From contig JAFIFV010000108.1 of NCBI GenBank assembly GCA_020831845.1, positions 1 to 64,000 on the forward strand: a DNA stretch of 64,000 nucleotides. The letters are read 5' to 3'. Under the pieces are notes generated by a model. It saw only the letters and a list, made by a program, of their open reading frames with translations. It made no database searches and was not told where the DNA came from. A program made the position numbers and the translations under genes. This document shows, one piece after another, positions 43,492-51,968 of the stretch (position 1 is its first letter; each line of letters opens with the position of its first letter). The DNA comes from Ectothiorhodospiraceae bacterium (GTDB lineage: Bacteria; Pseudomonadota; Gammaproteobacteria; Nitrococcales; Aquisalimonadaceae).

Positions 43492-45477
43492 CTACCCCTC
43501 GTCTTCCGTTTCCTCGTCTTCCTGCACCCCGTCGATCAGCTGTTGCGGATCGAGCTCCAGCTCCAGATCGGTTAGCGGCCCGTGCAGGCGCAAGGGAAAC
43601 GACACTCCCCGCAGCAGTTCCAGCAATCGCTCACTCTCGGTGTCGAAGGTCCGCAGTATGTTGAGCTGCAGGCGGTAGTCGAGCCGCGCTGTCTCCAGAT
43701 CCAGGTCGCCGCTTCCGCGCACCGCGAAATGCTCCGACCTGGCACGCGCATCCGAGTTGGCCAGTTCCCCTTCGGACAGCTGCAGGCTGCCGCTGATCAC
43801 GGAAAACGCTGTACTGGCGTCCTCCGCGAAGGGTTCGGTCTGGGCTCCGCCCAGGCCGGCGGGCACGGCATCCTCGATCAGGCGCTCCAGACTGAAGCGG
43901 TTGATGCGCCCGTCCCGCAATCGCAGCTCGCCGCTCGCCTCCAGCGAATCACGCACCTGGTCCCAGTACAGGCCGCTGAAGGCTCCCTGCCACTGTGTGT
44001 CCACCTGGCTTTCCAGCACCGCCCAGCCGAACAGGGCTTCCAGCGGGTCGCCCAGCGCCATGTCATCCACGCGCTGCAGGAACCGGACGTGAAGGGGCTC
44101 GCTCCCCAGGGCCACCTCGAAGCTGCCGCGGTAGCGACCACCGTAGACGTCGGCCTCCAGCGGATTGATCTCCAGTATTTCGCCTTCCGACAGCGCCCGG
44201 GCGGTCAGCTCCGTGAACTGGAGGCCCTCCGACTCAAGCTTCCCGACCGCCAGCGTACCGTCGACATGCCTGCCTTCCACCTGATCCAGCAGAAAGGTCA
44301 ACACCGCACGCACGGTATCCGGATCAAAGCGCTTCGGGGTGTAGCGATCCAGTTGGAGGTAGTCCAGGCTGGCATCGAACTCCCACAATGGCACCGCCTG
44401 CCAGCTGTAGGAGCTGCTTCCCTCAAGCAGGCTGTCGTCCAGCTGCACGGAGATGTCTCTCAGGTCCAGTCGGCGATTGCCGTAGCCGAACATGGTCTGG
44501 ACGCGCAGCCGGCGGAGGGAGTCCGGATCCTCGGTGTCCGGTTCGGTGCGCAGGATCCGCCGCAGCGTATCCCGGAAACCATCATCGGCGACGGTGAGCC
44601 AACCGGTGACCTCCGAACCGTCGTTCGTCCAGCGCCCCTCTGCCTGCATGTCCGCCACCAGATCCCGCGAAATCAGGCGAAAATCGCTGAGAGCGAACTC
44701 CCTCGCCGCCAGATCCAGCCCCAGTTCGGCCTCAAGCCGGAGGGAGAGCAATGCCTCATCCAGCTCCCTGGCCATGATGCGACCGCCAGCCTGGTGCACG
44801 GCAAACGCGACAGGCAGGTAGCGATCATCGAGCTGGAAACCCAACGCCAGCGAACCCTCCCCGCTTATCTCATCGTCCCATCCAGCTTGCCACTCGGCGA
44901 CCAGTTCTCCATCTTGACCTGGCTGCACGCCCGTAAGGCGGGCTTCGCTCAGTGAGAACTGCCCGTGACGTCCTTCCTGCCTGTCACTCCATCCGATCTC
45001 GACCGTGCCGATGCGGATCCCGCGGAGCCCCTCGAATTGCAGCATGCCGGCGTCCCCCAGCCGGTCGAAGCTCACCGATTCGGCCAGCACCTCCCAGCTG
45101 CCGCTCCCGTCGTGATTGCGTTCCAGCTGGAGTGCCAGGCCCTCCAGTTCCAGCTCTGCCAGGCGTACCCGGCCACCCAGCAGCGGAGGTACGTCCAGCT
45201 CCATCCGCAGCTCCCTTGCCTCGGCAAACAGCGGCTGTTCGAAACCATCGGGGTTCTGAAGCCGCAGCCCGCCTATCTCGACAGACGGCCGCGGCAGAAA
45301 CGTAGCGTGGATCCGACCCTCCACAGTCACGGGCTGGCCAAGCAGCACGGACAGCTCCTCGCCCATGGCCTCTCGGTAATCCTCGGGATCGAACCACCAC
45401 CAGAACAGCGCCAGCGACAGACACAGTAGAAACAGGAGGGCAAGCACTAGCGCGCCAAGCCTGAGGATTATCCGCAT
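43492..45477 (-). CDS. AsmA-family protein
   Basis: A 661-aa inner-membrane-anchored periplasmic protein. An N-terminal helix (about 5-27) is followed by the AsmA start region DPEDYREAMGEELSVLLGQPVTVEGRI and the long beta-rich repeat body of the AsmA/VPS13-like bridge. The C-terminal AsmA_2 region contains the GSLQLSEGELAN...ARSEHFAVRGSGDLDL repeat and an acidic tail. AsmA-like proteins move phospholipids toward the outer membrane. It is monocistronic. Confidence 0.87.
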   Translation of the reverse strand: MRIILRLGALVLALLFLLCLSLALFWWWFDPEDYREAMGEELSVLLGQPVTVEGRIHATFLPRPSVEIGGLRLQNPDGFEQPLFAEARELRMELDVPPLLGGRVRLAELELEGLALQLERNHDGSGSWEVLAESVSFDRLGDAGMLQFEGLRGIRIGTVEIGWSDRQEGRHGQFSLSEARLTGVQPGQDGELVAEWQAGWDDEISGEGSLALGFQLDDRYLPVAFAVHQAGGRIMARELDEALLSLRLEAELGLDLAAREFALSDFRLISRDLVADMQAEGRWTNDGSEVTGWLTVADDGFRDTLRRILRTEPDTEDPDSLRRLRVQTMFGYGNRRLDLRDISVQLDDSLLEGSSSYSWQAVPLWEFDASLDYLQLDRYTPKRFDPDTVRAVLTFLLDQVEGRHVDGTLAVGKLESEGLQFTELTARALSEGEILEINPLEADVYGGRYRGSFEVALGSEPLHVRFLQRVDDMALGDPLEALFGWAVLESQVDTQWQGAFSGLYWDQVRDSLEASGELRLRDGRINRFSLERLIEDAVPAGLGGAQTEPFAEDASTAFSVISGSLQLSEGELANSDARARSEHFAVRGSGDLDLETARLDYRLQLNILRTFDTESERLLELLRGVSFPLRLHGPLTDLELELDPQQLIDGVQEDEETEDEG

Positions 45478-45741
45478 CGCTGCCGGCTCCGTGCGCTCCT
45501 GGAGTGACGTTCGGGCAATTGCATCCGCCTATATGACTGAAACGGGACGGTGAACCGGCGCGCGGCGGCGCGGACCTGGTAACGAATACGTCATGCTCCG
45601 CTGGTCGGCAATCCAGGTCAATAGGAAACCTCGCTGGCCAGGGAAATGCGGCAATGGAACTAGAGTAATATGAGATGCGTAATTACAGTCTGGATGATGA
45701 AAAAATCCGTCTTTTTCAGGGTTGATATAACGAGGTGACTG

Positions 45742-45822
45742 ATGAAGTACATAATTGCGTGGCTGTTGGGTGTCCCGGGAACGCTGCTTTTGCTGATTTT
45801 CATTTTCTCGCGCGTACTCTAG
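45742..45822 (+). CDS. 26-aa hydrophobic micropeptide
   Basis: ATG 45742 follows GAGGTG and encodes 26 residues, MKYIIAWLLGVPGTLLLLIF then IFSRVL. This is one membrane helix with a Gly-Val-Pro-Gly kink. The pattern matches the short, conserved single-helix proteins often left unannotated in proteobacteria. Stop TAG is at 45820. Function unknown. Confidence 0.6.
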   Translation: MKYIIAWLLGVPGTLLLLIFIFSRVL

Positions 45823-46055
45823 AAGCCAGAAAGGCATGTCATTCCAGCGTTTCACGCGCTTTACCCCAGCCTTTCCACGACGTTGCAAGCTCTTGTCAGA
45901 CTGTCTTCAGTGAGAGACAAGTGTGCCACAAGTAGCCAAATGCCAAATTTTTTGGAACGAAAACCCATGCCGTGCGTAAGTGGTATTGAAGGCGGCCGAT
46001 TGCACCGCAATCCGCCTTTAATTGCCTACTCGGACAAGCAACATGGAGAGTATCA

Positions 46056-46466
46056 ATGAAACCTGTACACTCGATAGCCCTGACCGCACTGATGGCCCCG
46101 GCCATTGTCTTCGGTATCGGCTCTGTATCCGCCGATCAGCAGATGGGGGGCGCTCAGTCCGAAATGTTCATGAGCCACGCGCCCCAGAATGCCATCTACG
46201 CCGATGACCTGATCGGCAATTCCGTCAAGAACCGCGCGGATGACGAGGAAGTCGGCACGGTCCAGGATCTGATCCTGGATCAGGACGGCCAGATTGTCGG
46301 CGTCATCGTCGGCGTTGGCGGCTTCCTCGGCATCGGCGACAAGGCCGTGGCCCTTTCCTGGGATTCCATGGATCTTGAACTGGACGCCGACGGTGATGAA
46401 TACATCTTCCGCGTCGACGCCGATGAGGACACGCTGGAGGAAGCGCCCGAGTACGAGCGCGACTGA
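46056..46466 (+). CDS. PRC-barrel domain periplasmic protein
   Basis: A 136-aa exported protein. The signal peptide (about 1-27, ending VSA) is followed by an acidic linker and a PRC-barrel (about 52-120; DLIGNSVKNRADDEEVGTVQDLILDQDGQIVGVIV, then FLGIGDKAVALSW). The mature protein is strongly acidic. PRC-barrel proteins of this type are stress-linked in other proteobacteria, but the role is unknown. It is ended by a good intrinsic terminator. Confidence 0.82.
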   Translation: MKPVHSIALTALMAPAIVFGIGSVSADQQMGGAQSEMFMSHAPQNAIYADDLIGNSVKNRADDEEVGTVQDLILDQDGQIVGVIVGVGGFLGIGDKAVALSWDSMDLELDADGDEYIFRVDADEDTLEEAPEYERD

Positions 46467-46515
46467 AGCGTTTCAGCGTGTCATGGACGGACACCGCTGA
46501 TACATGGAAGTGAGG

Positions 46516-46546
46516 CAGCAGGGGCAGGATGCCCCTGCTGTTTTTT
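46516..46546 (+). terminator. Intrinsic terminator
   Basis: An 11-bp stem (CAGCAGGGGCA at 46516-46526, complement at 46530-46540), a 3-nt loop and a T-tract (46541-46546). It closes the PRC-barrel gene. It is the clearest rho-independent terminator in the window. Confidence 0.9.
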
Positions 46547-46670
46547 GTTGTGACGTACACTTGTGTTACCAGGAAGTACCGCCCTGCCCGACCAACCGCG
46601 GCCGACAAGGGCCGGGGCCGGCGGTATTCACGGGAATGCCTGAGAGTTGATGCAAACCACCAATGCCGCA

Positions 46671-46799
46671 AGGGAAGCACTGAAATATTCACGCTGCCGC
46701 GTTACGGTCAGATTTTTCGCGATGCCAGGCGCGGTGCGCAGCGCCGTGGTTACTCCACGGTCAAGCGCCGCGACAACGTGAATATTTCAGTGCTTCCCT
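46671..46799. repeat. MITE-like element, copy B
   Basis: A 129-bp element with perfect 23-bp terminal inverted repeats (46671-46693 and 46777-46799, starting AGGGAAGCACTGAAATATTC). Its core (about 46701-46743) matches the 15310 copy. An internal hairpin CCGTGG-ttact-CCACGG (46744-46760) lies beyond the core. No ORF is present and no target-site duplication is clear. It lies 19 nt before the AI-2E-family gene. Confidence 0.85.
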
Positions 46800-46818
46800 A
46801 GCAGATGGAGTCTGATCG

Positions 46819-47934
46819 GTGCTGAACCTGACCAAGGGCGAAGAGCGATTGCTGCGTTACACCCTGATGGTGTTCAGCGCCGTGGCCCTGGCCTGCCTGA
46901 TTGTCTTCGTGGTCTGGGTACTGGGCCGCGTCATCGCCACCTTCAATGCCCTGCTACTGCCGCTGGCCGTTGCCGGCGTCATCGCGCTGGTGCTGGCGCC
47001 GGTCGTGGAGTTCCTGCAGCGGCATCTGAGGATGTCCCGTCTTGCCGCGGTCAGCAGCCTGTTCGCCACGCTGTTCCTGGCCGTGATAGCGGTGCTGCTG
47101 CTGGTCGTGCCCACCGCCCTGGCGCAGGTGGCCCAGTTCCTGAATGCCGTTCCCGACATGGCGCAGCAGGGCTACCAGAGCCTGGGCAACAAGTTCCCCG
47201 CCGCGCTAAGGGCTGCGGAGGACGCACTGGGCGAGATGGAACTGCAGGCGCTGCTGCCAGAGGCCGAGACCGCCGCGGAACGCACGTTCTCCTATATCGG
47301 AATCGCTGTCGGCCTGGGGTTCGTTCCGCTCTATGTGTTCTTCGCGCTGATCGCCGGCAACCGCCTGAGAGATCACGTCGAGGAACTGCTGTTCCTGCTG
47401 GACAAGGAATCCCAGGACGAGGTGCTGTACCTGGGCGGCCTGTTCGTCAACTACATGACCGCCTTTTTCCGCGGCCAGCTCATAATCGCCATGCTGATGG
47501 GCGTGATGCTGGCAACCGGCTTCACCCTGGTCGGCCTCCAGGCGGCCATTCTGTTCGGGCTGGCCCTGGGGCTGCTGAACATCGTGCCCTATCTCGGTGT
47601 CATCGTGGGCTTGCTGACAGTGCTGCCGGTGGCGTACATCCAACCGGATGGCGGCATTCAACTGGTCGGTCTGGTGCTGCTGGTCTTCGTCGTCGTGCAG
47701 TTCATCGAGAGCTTCTTGCTGACGCCGAAGATCATGGCGGATCAGTCCGGTCTGCATCCCGCGCTGGTGGTCATCTCCATCCTGTTCTGGGGTATCGCGC
47801 TGGGAGGTGTCATCGGCATGATTCTCGCCGTTCCGCTGACGGCGTTCCTGGTGACCCTCTGGAAGCATGTGAAGACCCGTTTCCAGCGCACATTGCCGGC
47901 ATCCGAGAGTCGCGTGGAAGTGCCTCCCGACTAA
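46819..47934 (+). CDS. AI-2E family (PerM/TqsA-like) permease
   Basis: A 371-aa inner-membrane protein with about eight helices and the family hallmarks: LLPLAVAGVIALVLAPVVEFLQR near the N-terminus, the FFRGQLIIAMLMG segment and the LGLLNIVPYLGVIVGLL motif, with ALVVISILFWGIALGG later. Members export autoinducer-2 or act as Na+(Li+)/H+ antiporters, so the name is only a family label. It starts at GTG 46819 with weak GGAG upstream; the copy-B element ends 19 nt before. Confidence 0.85.
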   Translation: MLNLTKGEERLLRYTLMVFSAVALACLIVFVVWVLGRVIATFNALLLPLAVAGVIALVLAPVVEFLQRHLRMSRLAAVSSLFATLFLAVIAVLLLVVPTALAQVAQFLNAVPDMAQQGYQSLGNKFPAALRAAEDALGEMELQALLPEAETAAERTFSYIGIAVGLGFVPLYVFFALIAGNRLRDHVEELLFLLDKESQDEVLYLGGLFVNYMTAFFRGQLIIAMLMGVMLATGFTLVGLQAAILFGLALGLLNIVPYLGVIVGLLTVLPVAYIQPDGGIQLVGLVLLVFVVVQFIESFLLTPKIMADQSGLHPALVVISILFWGIALGGVIGMILAVPLTAFLVTLWKHVKTRFQRTLPASESRVEVPPD

Positions 47935-47987
47935 ACTGGAACACTGACCGTCAATTTCACTGACGCAACAGGAAGGAGATGGACATC

Positions 47988-48272
47988 ATGGCAACGAAGC
48001 AGAGTGAGCATCAGGCTACAGACAAGGCTGCGGCGAGAGCGCATGAGGCTATCGACCGCGTCGCCGAGCGTGCCGGCCGGGCCGAGGAAACCGTGCGCGA
48101 GCGCGTATCCGATGCCGATGAACGGGTGCGGGAAAAAGTGCAGCACGGCCGGGAACGTGCCGACGATCTGGTCACCGCGGTCGGCACCTACGTGCGGGAA
48201 AACCCGCTGACCTCCATCGGCCTGGCATTCGCGGCCGGTGCGCTGCTGTCGTCGTTGAACCGGCGCCGTTAG
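47988..48272 (+). CDS. YqjD/ElaB-like DUF883 ribosome-associated tail-anchored protein
   Basis: A 94-aa protein. A highly charged coiled coil (about 1-70) is followed by ENPLTSIGLAFAAGALLSSL, the DUF883 C-terminal membrane anchor, and the basic end NRRR. In E. coli YqjD and ElaB attach to ribosomes at the inner membrane in stationary phase. AAGGAG at 47974-47979 fits ATG 47988 better than ATG 47979. It is the first gene of a yqjD-yqjE-yqjK-like operon. Confidence 0.85.
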   Translation: MATKQSEHQATDKAAARAHEAIDRVAERAGRAEETVRERVSDADERVREKVQHGRERADDLVTAVGTYVRENPLTSIGLAFAAGALLSSLNRRR

Positions 48273-48283
48273 GCGCAGACCGA

Positions 48284-48724
48284 ATGTCAACGACGCGGGA
48301 CGAGAAAACGCCGCCGGACCCGGCCGGTGCGCAGGCCGGCGGCGCTGCGGACAGTGGCCTGTTTGCCGAAGCGGGCGAGCTGGCCTCCGTGCTGGCGGCC
48401 GCCCTGCAGGACCTGGCCCGGCTGCTGAGGCTGGAGGCCCGATTACTGGTCCGGGCGGCGCTGATGATGGCCGTATTGGCGGTGTTCCTGGCCCTGGTAC
48501 TGGCCGCATCCTGGCTTGCCCTTTCGGCCGCCATCGCCATCGCGCTGCAACAGCACACCGGCCTGAGCATGGCCGGCGCGGCGCTGCTCTCCGCCGTGCT
48601 CAACCTCCTTGCCGCGGGAGCGGCGGCACTGGCGCTGAAACGACTGGCCCGGCGGCTGACCTTCCCGGAGACCCGCTACGCCCTGCAGGCGTTCTGGCTT
48701 GACGCCGAGCAGCAGAAAAAATGA
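48284..48724 (+). CDS. YqjE-like phage-holin superfamily membrane protein
   Basis: A 146-aa protein with an N-terminal alanine-rich soluble part, an amphipathic helix (LASVLAAALQDLARLLRLEARLLVRAALM) and two membrane helices (about 55-80, 90-118). This is the YqjE/DUF1469 pattern. It sits between the DUF883 gene and the YqjK-like fusion, overlapping the latter by 4 nt (ATGA), as in the E. coli yqjDEK order. Function unknown. Confidence 0.82.
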   Translation: MSTTRDEKTPPDPAGAQAGGAADSGLFAEAGELASVLAAALQDLARLLRLEARLLVRAALMMAVLAVFLALVLAASWLALSAAIAIALQQHTGLSMAGAALLSAVLNLLAAGAAALALKRLARRLTFPETRYALQAFWLDAEQQKK

Positions 48725-49983
48725 ACGGCTACCGCGAACTGGCCCGCAGCGCCCGTACCCAGCGCGACCGCCTACTTGTCCGGCAGCTCCGATTGCTGTC
48801 GCTGGTCGACCGCATACGGGAGCGTCTGCGCGACCCGAAACTGCTGGCGCCGTCCTTCCTCGCCGGGCTGGCCACCGGCATCCTGTTGCCCCGGGCCACC
48901 GGCTCGCTGCGGACTCTGGTTCGCGCTACCAGGCTGATCAAGCTCGTCGGCCTGCCGCTGTTGGCCCTATACCGGCAGCAGTCGCTGGCCGACGCCGAAC
49001 CGGACCATCCCGGACCGGAACGCCCACTCTACCCGGAAGGAAATCATTCCATGGACGACCGCCTGGACGCTTACTGGCAGACGCTTGAGACCAACGACCA
49101 TACCCGCATTCATTACCGCTACTGGGCAGCCGGGGCAACGCCGCATGCCGTTCTCCAACTGGTACACGGCGCGGCCGAGCACAGTGGTCGCTACCAGCGC
49201 TTTGCGCAGGCTCTGGTGGACAGCGGCTACGCTGTGTACGCTGCCGATCACCGCGGGCACGGCCGAAGCCGGGTGCGCTCCGGAGAACTCGGGGATGCCG
49301 GTCCGGATGCCTGGAACGCCTTCGTGGAAGACCAGGCGGCATTGAGCCGGCACATCCGCAGGGCCCATCCGGAGACACCGCTGGTGATGTTCGGCCATAG
49401 CATGGGGTCATTCATCGCTCAGGATTTCATCAGCCGCTATCCGGCGCAATTGAACGGGCTGATACTGAGCGGCACGGCATACACCCCGCCACCGCCGCCG
49501 GAAGTGATTGAGGCCGCCCGGCAGGCGGCAGTCGAGGCGCCGCTGGCCCCCTCGGAAATATGGGCTGGCATGTTTGCCGAGTTCAACCGGGCGTTCAGCG
49601 AGCAACCCGGCTTCGACTGGCTGAGCCGGGATGCGGAGGAGGTTCGCCAATACCTTGAGGATCCGCTGTGCGGCTTCCTCTTCAACAACGCGCTGGTGCA
49701 TGATTTCTTCCAGGGCATCGCCGCGCTGCGAACGCCAGCGCGGGAAGCAGACATGCCGCCGGACCTGCCGATACTGGTGGTGCAGGGGGCGCTCGACCCG
49801 GTGGGCGGCAATCTGGAGAGCACGCGCGCGCTGCTGGACCGCTTTGCCGAGCTGGGCATGACCCGCGTGGAACATCGGTTCTACCCGGACGCCAGGCACG
49901 AGTTGCTGAACGAAACCAACCGCTCCCAGGTACAGCAGGATATCCTGCACTGGCTGGAGCGCCAGTTACCCGCTGGCGGCTGA
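48721..49983 (+). CDS. YqjK-like domain fused to an alpha/beta hydrolase
   Basis: A 420-aa protein. Residues 1 to about 95 resemble YqjK (basic N-terminus and a short hydrophobic FLAGLATGILLP stretch). From residue 111 a full monoacylglycerol-lipase-like hydrolase follows: LVHGAAEHSG oxyanion loop, FGHSMGS nucleophile elbow (Ser about 225), Asp in GALDPV, and His in DARHELL. An internal ATG at 49051 (residue 111) has GGAAGGAAA upstream, so the hydrolase may also be made alone. No stop separates the parts. The two are separate genes in related clusters. Confidence 0.72.
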   Translation: MNGYRELARSARTQRDRLLVRQLRLLSLVDRIRERLRDPKLLAPSFLAGLATGILLPRATGSLRTLVRATRLIKLVGLPLLALYRQQSLADAEPDHPGPERPLYPEGNHSMDDRLDAYWQTLETNDHTRIHYRYWAAGATPHAVLQLVHGAAEHSGRYQRFAQALVDSGYAVYAADHRGHGRSRVRSGELGDAGPDAWNAFVEDQAALSRHIRRAHPETPLVMFGHSMGSFIAQDFISRYPAQLNGLILSGTAYTPPPPPEVIEAARQAAVEAPLAPSEIWAGMFAEFNRAFSEQPGFDWLSRDAEEVRQYLEDPLCGFLFNNALVHDFFQGIAALRTPAREADMPPDLPILVVQGALDPVGGNLESTRALLDRFAELGMTRVEHRFYPDARHELLNETNRSQVQQDILHWLERQLPAGG

Positions 49984-50001
49984 GAACCCTGGTACCGGGC
50001 G

Positions 50002-51096
50002 CTACCCGGTCGCGGTGGAGGCCGCGCCGGTCGCCGGCCTATGCGGCCGGAAGCGTTCCTCCGCCATGCGATCAGCAACCAGTTGGGTCTGCAGTTGCTC
50101 CCTGTCCGCACGCCGGAAGATCTCCGCCAGGGTGACGCCGATGCGCTCCACATGCACCTTCACCCGTGCTGCGTCGAAGCAGTCCTGGAGCTCGTAGGCC
50201 ACATCGATGATGCCACCGGCGTTGATGACGTAGTCCGGCGCATACAGGATGCCGCGCTGGCGCAGGCGGTCCCCGTGGATCGGCGAAAGCAACTGATTAT
50301 TGGCTGCGCCGGCCACCACGCTGGCACGCAGGGACTCCACCGTCCGGTCATTGATGGCCCCCCCCAGGGCGCAGGGCGCGAACACGTCCACCGGCAGCGA
50401 GAAGATGGCGTCGGGCGGGACCACGGCGGCCCCCAGTTCGGCTTCCGCTCGCTTCAGCACATCGGCGTGGATGTCGGTCACCCAGAGCCTGGCCCCGGCA
50501 GCTCGCAGTCGTTGGGCCAGTTTCCAGCCCACGCTGCCAAGCCCCTGAATGGCGACTTTCAAGCCAGCCAGGTCTGTACGTCCCAGCCTGTGCGCCACGG
50601 CTGCCTGCAAGCCCACGTACACGCCGTATTCGGTGGAGGGGGAAGGGTCGCCGACACGCTGCTCGCCGTCCGCGCCGATTTTCTCCTGAATGCCTACCAC
50701 ATGGCGGGTGGTCTCGGCGATTCCACGCAGATCGTCCAGCGTCATGCCGGCATCCTCTGCGGTGACATAACGCCCGTGTAGCGAATCCACGAAGCGCCCC
50801 AACGCGCGCAACAGCGCCGGCGTCTTGTGGCGACGAGGGTCCCCCAGAACCACCATCTTGCCGCCGCCGAGCGGCAGTTCCGCCATGGCCGACTTGTACG
50901 TCATGCCACGGGAAAGTCTCAGCACGTCCGTCACGGCCGCGGCGGTGTCGGGATAGGGCACCATGCGGCAGCCACCACAGGCCGGACCACGATCCGTATT
51001 GTGGACGGCGATGATGGCTTCCAACCCGCTTTCCACGTCGCAAGCGAATACCACCTGTTCGTGGTAGTCGAAATCGGGATGTCTGAACAATTCCAT
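50002..51096 (-). CDS. Leucine/Glu/Phe/Val-type amino-acid dehydrogenase
   Basis: A 364-aa NAD-dependent oxidative deaminase of the leucine dehydrogenase type. The catalytic Lys lies in MAELPLGGGKMV, followed by a Rossmann domain with IQGLGSVGWKLAQRL. It catalyses reversible deamination of branched-chain or related amino acids. Start ATG 51096 has AGGAGG 5 nt upstream; GTG 51102 would add two residues. It is monocistronic. Specificity cannot be fixed by eye. Confidence 0.87.
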   Translation of the reverse strand: MELFRHPDFDYHEQVVFACDVESGLEAIIAVHNTDRGPACGGCRMVPYPDTAAAVTDVLRLSRGMTYKSAMAELPLGGGKMVVLGDPRRHKTPALLRALGRFVDSLHGRYVTAEDAGMTLDDLRGIAETTRHVVGIQEKIGADGEQRVGDPSPSTEYGVYVGLQAAVAHRLGRTDLAGLKVAIQGLGSVGWKLAQRLRAAGARLWVTDIHADVLKRAEAELGAAVVPPDAIFSLPVDVFAPCALGGAINDRTVESLRASVVAGAANNQLLSPIHGDRLRQRGILYAPDYVINAGGIIDVAYELQDCFDAARVKVHVERIGVTLAEIFRRADREQLQTQLVADRMAEERFRPHRPATGAASTATG

Positions 51097-51102
51097 TTTC
51101 AC

Positions 51103-51412
51103 CTCCTAGGCTGTTGGCCTCCGGGTATCGGGCGCCCCACGGCGGCTGTTGGCCGACCTGTGTGGCGCGGGCAGTCGGCGTTTTTTGCGCCGGCACTGCT
51201 GTCAGCAGGCACCGGACCGTTCTCCATTCTCCAGTCAAGGGACACCGGTCCGTTTCAATAGCCTGTCCGCCCTTTAAGGCAGCGTGAATACTTCAGCGCT
51301 TCCTCAATGACAGTCTAGGCAACACGGACCCGTTGAGCATTGGCCTGTCTCGCAGCTGGTACTGGAAGCACGGCTCAGGGTATGGTCCCATGACGCCCTG
51401 GAGGTCCAGAGC
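51103..51412. other. Divergent gap with a repeat fragment
   Basis: About 310 bp between the dehydrogenase and the GNAT gene. It holds two short CACCGG-CCGTT repeats (about 51210 and 51243) and the repeat fragment at 51278-51303. No gene was recognised. Confidence 0.4.
51278..51303. repeat. End fragment of the dispersed element
   Basis: GGCAGCGTGAATACTTCAGC and the next 6 bases match the reverse complement of the left end of the 46671 element with two or three changes, including its inner GGCAG. The rest of the element is missing. Confidence 0.55.
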
Positions 51413-51955
51413 ATGAACGGAGAAGGCATCAGGATTCGTACGTTCCGACCGGACGACTGGCCGGCGGTGTGGGCGGTGATCGAGCCGGTGCTGCGCGCCG
51501 GTGAAACCTATCCGCTGGACCCTGCCATTTCCGAAGCGGATGCGCGTAGAGCCTGGATCGAAACACCGGCCGCCACCTTTGTGGCGACCCTTCCGGGAAG
51601 CGGACTGGCGGGCACGTACTACATCAAGCCCAACCAGCCCACCCTCGGGGCCCACGTCTGCAACTGCGGCTATATCGTCAGCGAGACGGCACGTGGTGAG
51701 GGCGTGGCCTCGGCCATGTGCGAACACTCCCAGCGGCAGGCTGTGAGCATGGGCTTTCGCGCCATGCAGTACAATCTGGTGGTTTCCACCAACACCGCGG
51801 CCTTCCGACTCTGGCAGCGGCACGGGTTCCAGCTTGTGGGCACCCTGCCTGGCGCTTTCCGGCACCCCACGGCGGGCTACGTGGATGCCCACGTGATGTA
51901 TAAACAACTGCAACGCCAGGGAAACGCGAGAATCAATCAGCGCTTCCCTGGGTGA
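51413..51955 (+). CDS. GNAT-family N-acetyltransferase
   Basis: A 180-aa GNAT enzyme. The start IRIRTFRPDDWPAVWAVIEPVL, the acetyl-CoA-binding SETARGEGVASAMCEHSQ and the C-terminal NTAAFRLWQRHGFQLVGTLPG are clear family features. The substrate is unknown. The last 12 or so codons and the stop lie within a palindromic copy of the dispersed repeat (51916-51951), so the C-terminus (QGNARINQRFPG) is encoded by the repeat. Confidence 0.86.
   Translation: MNGEGIRIRTFRPDDWPAVWAVIEPVLRAGETYPLDPAISEADARRAWIETPAATFVATLPGSGLAGTYYIKPNQPTLGAHVCNCGYIVSETARGEGVASAMCEHSQRQAVSMGFRAMQYNLVVSTNTAAFRLWQRHGFQLVGTLPGAFRHPTAGYVDAHVMYKQLQRQGNARINQRFPG
51916..51951. repeat. Solo palindromic copy of the repeat ends
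   Basis: CCAGGGAAACGC (51916-51927) and GCGCTTCCCTGG (51940-51951) pair at 11 of 12 positions around a 12-nt loop whose sequence continues the terminal consensus (AATCAATCA). It is therefore two joined ends with no core. It overlaps the end of the GNAT gene. Confidence 0.6.
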
Positions 51956-51968
51956 GGACACCTGACCG

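Noticed and set aside
46819-47934. Quorum-sensing (AI-2) export function for the AI-2E-family gene
   Set aside because: The family name is broad, including Na+/H+ antiporters, and no luxS or lsr gene is in the window.
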